A DNA stretch of 16,377 nucleotides from CAYHWW01 sp964360145 (lineage in GTDB: Bacteria; Bdellovibrionota; UBA1018; CAYHWW01), in the NCBI GenBank assembly GCA_964360145.1, contig CAYHWW010000064.1, forward strand, positions 1 to 16,377. The letters are read 5' to 3'. The notes under the pieces are model-generated. The model was not told the origin of the DNA and searched no databases. It saw only the letters and a program-made list of their open reading frames with translations. This document shows, in pieces, positions 12,573 through 16,377 of this stretch. Positions within the stretch are counted from its first letter, which is position 1; each line of letters starts with the position of its first letter. A program made the position numbers and the translations under genes.

Positions 12573-12908
12573 TTACGTTTTTCGTAACCAAGCGCGGAAT
12601 TGGACTTGTGTCATGGGTTTACCCGTTGCTCTTTTAGCAGCGGTACGAATCAGTCGATAAAAGGCGGTGTGGGGTATTACCTTGCCGCCCGGATACTGGA
12701 ATGCTGGCCCATTTTTCCGGCCCTCCAGAACTTCATCGGTCAGGACAGCGAGGTCGATCGGCAGCGCCAGCGCTCGCAGTGTCGGTACATTCATTTTGAT
12801 CAGGTCCGGGACGGAGTATCCGGCCGCGATGAGATACAGAATGATTTTTTGTCTTGCGCTCTTTCGATGCAGGAAAGGCTGAAGACGTAGGTAGTGATCC
12901 CTTTTCAA
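12573..12908 (-). CDS. Degenerate tyrosine-recombinase-like protein, coupled to virB10
   Basis: A 111-residue protein that aligns by eye to the catalytic domain of tyrosine recombinases: ARQKIILYLIAAGYSVPDLI corresponds to the ALLLLLxTGLRxSEL region, GPAFQYPGGKVIPHTAFYRL to the PLFxxxxGxPLSxxTxxxxL region, and AAKRATGKPMTQVQFRAWLR to KRAG..VTPHDLRHTFA. The first catalytic Arg is replaced (GYS), both His of HxLRH are missing (VQFRAW), only the Arg in QFR remains, and there is no Tyr nucleophile. It cannot be an active recombinase, but may keep DNA binding. The start is TTG overlapping the virB10 stop (TTGA), so translation is probably coupled. AAGGGA after the start is within the gene and not a ribosome site. 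It could be a regulator of the operon. Confidence 0.6.
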   Translation of the reverse strand: MKRDHYLRLQPFLHRKSARQKIILYLIAAGYSVPDLIKMNVPTLRALALPIDLAVLTDEVLEGRKNGPAFQYPGGKVIPHTAFYRLIRTAAKRATGKPMTQVQFRAWLRKT

Positions 12909-13828
12909 AACATTTCCTCAACGCGAATCAGGACGAGCTGTGGCGAGACATAGATTACTTCACGCAGAGAAGTATTGAACTCGGTTGAGCGATTGGTGTC
13001 TGTGATGGCGGTTTCTGTCGCACTGGTGGCAGCGGCGCCAAAAGGACTGGTACGGGCCAGCCCGCGTGCTCCGGCGGCAACGGCAGCCAAGACAGCGTTG
13101 GTGCCGCTGTGTTTGGCAATCTGACTGTTGTCGATCTGCATGATGCCGTTCAATCCCGAGACCTTCTGAGCATCGAAAATCAGCCCCTTCATGGTGAACT
13201 CGTGGCCGTCCAGAGTAATGCCCTTGGCTACCTGCATTTCAAGGCGCTTGGTGCCGCCATTCAGCCCCTTCGATGCATACAGTAAGGTGCCGGCTCGCAG
13301 CGTGCGCTTGTCGCCGACCACATCGGTAGTCAGGCGCAACTCGACAAGCCCCGGTTCTGCGCTGGAACTGTTGCGCTCCAGCGCCGCCTCGAGCCACTGA
13401 CCAAGCCGGATACCGAAACGCTGCTTGGGCACAGGTACGGAATCGGAATAGATCGCGTTGTTAGTTCCGGTTCCGCTGCGTGGCGGCGGAATGTAGTGCG
13501 AGTCGTCACCGCCCGGGCCGGCCGTGTCACTGGCCGCCTCTCTCCCGTTTTCACGGGCAGCATTGCCGCTCGCGTTATTCCTTGCAGGCGTCGATGCTGT
13601 GCCGTACTTGCTGCTTTGGGGTGCTGTGCGGACAGGCTCCTTGCTGGCCGGCAGGAGCGTCTTGGGATCGCTGGTCTTCACGCGGTTCGCGCGTTGCTGT
13701 TCCTCACGCTCGGTCACCCCGGACAGCGCACGCAGCTCGTCCGGGGAAACCGGCCACACAGGGTCCGTCCAGAACCCCGCCACGGACACCACAGCAAAAA
13801 ACAGTGCAGAGCGTATCGTCGTTACCAC
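12905..13828 (-). CDS. virB10: VirB10/TrbI-like T4SS core protein
   Basis: A 307-residue protein. Residues about 1-26 form a single hydrophobic N-terminal segment (IRSALFFAVVSVAGFW), followed by a Pro/Ser/Thr/Ala-rich linker (about 55-125), then the VirB10 C-terminal domain: FGIRLGQWLEAALERNSS, LVELRLTTDVVGDKRTLRAG (compare the LPAGT strand of VirB10/TrbI), LLYASKGLNGGTKRLEMQVA, FTMKGLIFDAQKVSGLNGIM and a final VIYVSPQLVLIRVEEMF. VirB10 bridges inner and outer membrane in the T4SS core. It is shorter at the N-terminus than classical VirB10. The start GTG overlaps the virB9-like stop by 7 nt, and the stop overlaps the next start. Family assignment rests on C-terminal pattern and gene order. 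Confidence 0.65.
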   Translation of the reverse strand: MVTTIRSALFFAVVSVAGFWTDPVWPVSPDELRALSGVTEREEQQRANRVKTSDPKTLLPASKEPVRTAPQSSKYGTASTPARNNASGNAARENGREAASDTAGPGGDDSHYIPPPRSGTGTNNAIYSDSVPVPKQRFGIRLGQWLEAALERNSSSAEPGLVELRLTTDVVGDKRTLRAGTLLYASKGLNGGTKRLEMQVAKGITLDGHEFTMKGLIFDAQKVSGLNGIMQIDNSQIAKHSGTNAVLAAVAAGARGLARTSPFGAAATSATETAITDTNRSTEFNTSLREVIYVSPQLVLIRVEEMF

Positions 13829-14724
13829 TGTGCAGAGACCTCGCCCTTGTCCGTCAACACTACGAGTTTCAGGATTTCTTTAGGGTTAACCAACGTGTCG
13901 ATGGTGGTCAGAACCCCGTTGACGGATTCGCGCGGCGGGATGCGTGGCGGTACATCCTTACCGGACTCAATTGGGCGCGGCTGCTTGGTCTCCGGATCAA
14001 GCCCGAAGAGCCTGGCATCGAGTATGGTCACACCTTGGGTGTTTGAATCCGAATCGACCTGAAACGTAAAAATGGTATATGGCTCATACGTCAACGCGCG
14101 ATCGACAAAGAGCGTGATGGTATCGCCATTCTTGAGAGTGAGTTTCTGTTCTTCCTTGATGCGTTTGATGCTGGGACTCTTCTGCGCGATGACGCCGACA
14201 CGCGCAATCGCCTTGAGGTCGGCCAGCTTCTCGAGATCGTCCAACTTCTTCTGGTATTCGGTTTCCAGTGCCTTGGTGCGCTGGGCGATACCCTTCTGAA
14301 TCAGGTTCTCGCGCTCGCCGTCGCCAAGCTCGAAGGTCACATCCGAATAGTGTTTGCTCAGATCGTTCGTGGAACGCAATTCCACCGTGATTACGTAGCC
14401 GGCCACGGTGGCAAAGAGGTTCCCATAATACTGCGGTGAACGTCCGGTCTGCGATGGCGGAATGGTGACCACAAAGCTGTTGCGTCCTGGCTCGCGCTTG
14501 GAAACAAAGGCTGGGTTAGTGATATTCAAGGTAAACGGCACATATTGATCCTGTTCGTCGAGCACGAACGGAAAAATAAACCGGGTGCCAAGATCCGGCA
14601 CGATATCGATCGTCAGCGTAGTGTGTTTCGCCAGCACCACACTGCGATTCTTCGGTGCGGCCTGTGCCGGCAGGCAGAAGGCGACAGACAACAACGCCAC
14701 AATCAGGAAGCGGATCGCATTCAT
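13822..14724 (-). CDS. virB9: VirB9/TraK-like T4SS outer core protein
   Basis: A 300-residue protein with signal peptide MNAIRFLIVALLSVAFCLPA, cleavage near residue 22. The N-terminal beta domain has HTTLTIDIVPDLGTRFIFPF and FVVTIPPSQTGRSPQYYGNL, as in periplasmic VirB9/TraK/TraN-type proteins. A helical segment (TKALETEYQKKLDDLEKLAD) is unusual in the middle, and a C-terminal domain includes RALTYEPYTIFTFQVDSDS and VLTTIDTLVNPKEILKLVVL. It lies 3 nt after virB8 and overlaps virB10, as expected in the order VirB6-8-9-10. No VirB7 gene lies between. Sequence divergence from classical VirB9 is clear, so a DotH/TraN-type origin is possible. Confidence 0.6.
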   Translation of the reverse strand: MNAIRFLIVALLSVAFCLPAQAAPKNRSVVLAKHTTLTIDIVPDLGTRFIFPFVLDEQDQYVPFTLNITNPAFVSKREPGRNSFVVTIPPSQTGRSPQYYGNLFATVAGYVITVELRSTNDLSKHYSDVTFELGDGERENLIQKGIAQRTKALETEYQKKLDDLEKLADLKAIARVGVIAQKSPSIKRIKEEQKLTLKNGDTITLFVDRALTYEPYTIFTFQVDSDSNTQGVTILDARLFGLDPETKQPRPIESGKDVPPRIPPRESVNGVLTTIDTLVNPKEILKLVVLTDKGEVSAQW

Positions 14725-14727
14725 TGG

Positions 14728-15387
14728 TTAGTTGTCCTTGCGTTCAATAATCATGAGGCCAGCGGTGTTGTTGGTGGTACGCGGCACGGCGCGCACGACG
14801 AGCGTGGTATCAAACGGTTTTTCAATGCGACCACCCTGCCCCTCAACGAGGATCGTGCCACGCAAACGCACGGTCGCATCCAGATCATGACGATCAAGCA
14901 CCGTGGGTGCGTTGCTGCCCTGCACGAATTCCAGAAAGGAACGGGTCTTGGCCTTCTGGACCCGCGCCAGGTAGTTGTCCTGCTTAAGTGATTCCTTGGT
15001 GATCCGTTGCATATCCGGGCTCATCATGTTCATGGCTTCGGCGTAGTCTTCGAAGATTGTGTCGCTGTTCAGCGACAAGTAAGAATGCAAAAAGCGTTGC
15101 GATGCGGCCAACAGTTCCTGTGTGCTGCGTGTGGAGGGCTTCAGGAATTCAATGGACCCAAGAACGCGCCCGGCTTCGTCCACCGCCACCACAGGTTTGG
15201 GTGCCAAGGTGCTGACCAGCACGATCAGCATGTGCATGAACAGAGTCGCAAAGAAAAGCCCCCAGCCCAAGAGCGAGTATCGTTGAAGCTTCCGGATCAA
15301 AGAACCAGTCGGGCCGTGCATCGCCAGCAATTCGTTGGCCTTGGCCTTAGCTGGCTTCTCGGTTCTCAACTTCTCGGGTGCGTTCAT
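14728..15387 (-). CDS. virB8: VirB8/TrbF-like T4SS inner-membrane protein
   Basis: A 219-residue bitopic protein: charged cytoplasmic N-terminus (1-36), one membrane helix LLGWGLFFATLFMHMLIVLV (39-58), then a periplasmic domain of about 155 residues with RSTQELLAASQRFLHSYLSL, DIFEDYAEAM-type helices and the strand KPFDTTLVVRAVPRTTNNTA. This matches the VirB8/TrbF fold plan (NTF2-like periplasmic domain). The ATG is 3 nt after the virB6-like stop and 3 nt separate its stop from virB9. It acts as an assembly factor and nucleates the inner-membrane part of the channel. The name is assigned from topology, length and gene order. Confidence 0.65.
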   Translation of the reverse strand: MNAPEKLRTEKPAKAKANELLAMHGPTGSLIRKLQRYSLLGWGLFFATLFMHMLIVLVSTLAPKPVVAVDEAGRVLGSIEFLKPSTRSTQELLAASQRFLHSYLSLNSDTIFEDYAEAMNMMSPDMQRITKESLKQDNYLARVQKAKTRSFLEFVQGSNAPTVLDRHDLDATVRLRGTILVEGQGGRIEKPFDTTLVVRAVPRTTNNTAGLMIIERKDN

Positions 15388-15390
15388 GAA

Positions 15391-16377
15391 TTATCGCCTT
15401 TTCAACTGCTGCTTAATGATGGCGTTACGCTTGTCGCGGCGTTGGCGCATCTTCTCCCCAACACCGGTATCCGCGGGCGCCGTGACGTTGGCCGGCGCGT
15501 TTGTGTCCTCGACGGAGTCGCCCGCCGCGCTCATAACGGTTCCACTGCTGGCACTGGGTGATCCGGCAAGTGATTGCCGCGTGCCGGCGCGTGATGTTGG
15601 CCCCGATGCAACCGACGAAGAAACTCCTGTCATGAGCTCCTTGATGCGTCCGCCGACTGCCCCACCGACCTTTTCGGACGCTTTCGCGGTCAAGGCACCC
15701 GCCGCGATCGCCGCGCCGACAAATGGGGTCACGATACCGGCCGCTGCCGGTGCGTTGGCAACCAGCGCCTGGGCAATGAGGGGCGAGGCGATCAGCACTG
15801 CTATCAAGAGCAGGTGCATGACTGAAAACAGCATGTAGATGTTCGAGACTGCAACCGCCCCACTCAACTCAGGGTCAACGACAATGACATTGGCGGCATT
15901 CTTGAAGAGTTCGGTAAAGACCGTGAGCAACAGGGCCTGTATAAACGGCCACAGGAGTGCCATACCCATAATCAGGCCCCACCCCCGCAGGATGCGGAAG
16001 GTGGTGGTGATCGACATAGGAATTGCGATAAGACCCCAAATATACGCCACGCCGTAAATCAACACGTTCGCAATTTTGAGAAACGTGGCAACGAATGTAG
16101 CGACAATCAACGTCAGGTAATACGCGAGGCCAGTTATTATCACAATTGGACTGGCCAAGTAGTCCGTAAAACTCATGCCATCCTTAGTTAGTCTTTCTGA
16201 TGACTTCAGCATGATGTCGGAGAACGTTTTCATCAACGTATCGAGGGAGCCTTTCGATTCGGACCAGCTGTAGATCGAATTCATGAAGTCGATGACGTAA
16301 TAACCGATCGCACCATAAAGCCCGAGCACAACACCCCAGCCCACCATGTCACGAATCGCCGCCGCCCACTTACCGCC
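15391..16377 (-). CDS. virB6: VirB6/TrbL-like polytopic T4SS protein (5' end outside window)
   Basis: The frame is open to the right edge: ten codons upstream of the ATG at 16347 read GGKWAAAIRD without a stop, so the N-terminus lies outside. At least 328 residues are visible. Hydrophobic helices are around VVLGLYGAIGYYVIDF, TGLAYYLTLIVATFVATFLK, VLIYGVAYIWGLIAIPMSIT, GLIMGMALLWPFIQALLLTV, YMLFSVMHLLLIAVLIASPL and GAAIAAGALTA. A Ser/Ala/Pro-rich cytoplasmic tail ends in a very basic stretch (MRQRRDKRNAIIKQQLKRR). This is the layout of VirB6/TrbL, the polytopic inner-membrane channel subunit. It comes just before virB8 in the transcript. Confidence 0.7.
   Translation of the reverse strand, partial: GGKWAAAIRDMVGWGVVLGLYGAIGYYVIDFMNSIYSWSESKGSLDTLMKTFSDIMLKSSERLTKDGMSFTDYLASPIVIITGLAYYLTLIVATFVATFLKIANVLIYGVAYIWGLIAIPMSITTTFRILRGWGLIMGMALLWPFIQALLLTVFTELFKNAANVIVVDPELSGAVAVSNIYMLFSVMHLLLIAVLIASPLIAQALVANAPAAAGIVTPFVGAAIAAGALTAKASEKVGGAVGGRIKELMTGVSSSVASGPTSRAGTRQSLAGSPSASSGTVMSAAGDSVEDTNAPANVTAPADTGVGEKMRQRRDKRNAIIKQQLKRR

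Noticed and set aside
13480..14062. Two overlapping 188-codon + strand ORFs
   Set aside because: Both are antisense to the VirB10- and VirB9-like genes, rich in Arg, Ser and Cys, without ribosome sites.

Overview
The window looks like accessory DNA of a proteobacterium (beta- or gamma-like). The reasons are the Gram-negative T4SS core genes, lipoproteins with clear lipoboxes, an outer-membrane barrel, AGGAG-type ribosome sites and moderately high GC by eye. I cannot name the species.

Left part (1-2479, + strand): the 3' end of a type I restriction subunit gene (hsdR) is followed in tight succession by a YgjP/DUF45-type metallopeptidase and an Mrr-type PD-(D/E)xK endonuclease. This reads as one restriction/defence transcription unit.

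Middle part (2480-5532): about 1 kb carries no convincing protein gene. It holds degenerate palindromes, a possible insertion-sequence end, and a tRNA-Arg-like transcription unit on the minus strand whose anticodon loop is replaced by a longer hairpin. Next is a 585-residue protein that joins an ABC/AAA ATPase to a TOPRIM/DUF4435-like nuclease domain. It is flanked by what look like the right half of one integron attC site and the left half of another, so the gene resembles a stranded integron cassette. A roughly 27-30 bp inverted repeat (2744-2773 and 5312-5338) encloses the whole segment. The right-hand copy begins exactly where the downstream attC half stops.

Right part (5533-16377): this looks like the backbone of a conjugative element. 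It has small genes of a mobile-element type: two related ~70-residue proteins, a CsrA homologue coupled to a Cys-rich mini-protein, a short RadC/JAMM protein, and a stand-alone TSCPD-domain protein. A long minus-strand unit then reads, in transcription order, VirB6-like, VirB8-like, VirB9-like, VirB10-like, a degenerate tyrosine-recombinase-like protein whose TTG start overlaps the virB10 stop, an outer-membrane barrel, two paralogous Gly-rich lipoproteins joined by an ATGA overlap, a small lipoprotein and TSCPD. Gene order, small gaps and overlaps indicate a T4SS operon that ends in envelope proteins. No relaxase, VirB4, VirD4 or complete integrase lies in the window, so calling it an ICE or plasmid is inference.

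The most interesting items are the cassette-like AAA-TOPRIM defence gene with its paired boundaries, the tRNA-like gene with the altered anticodon arm, and the recombinase-like protein translationally coupled to VirB10.
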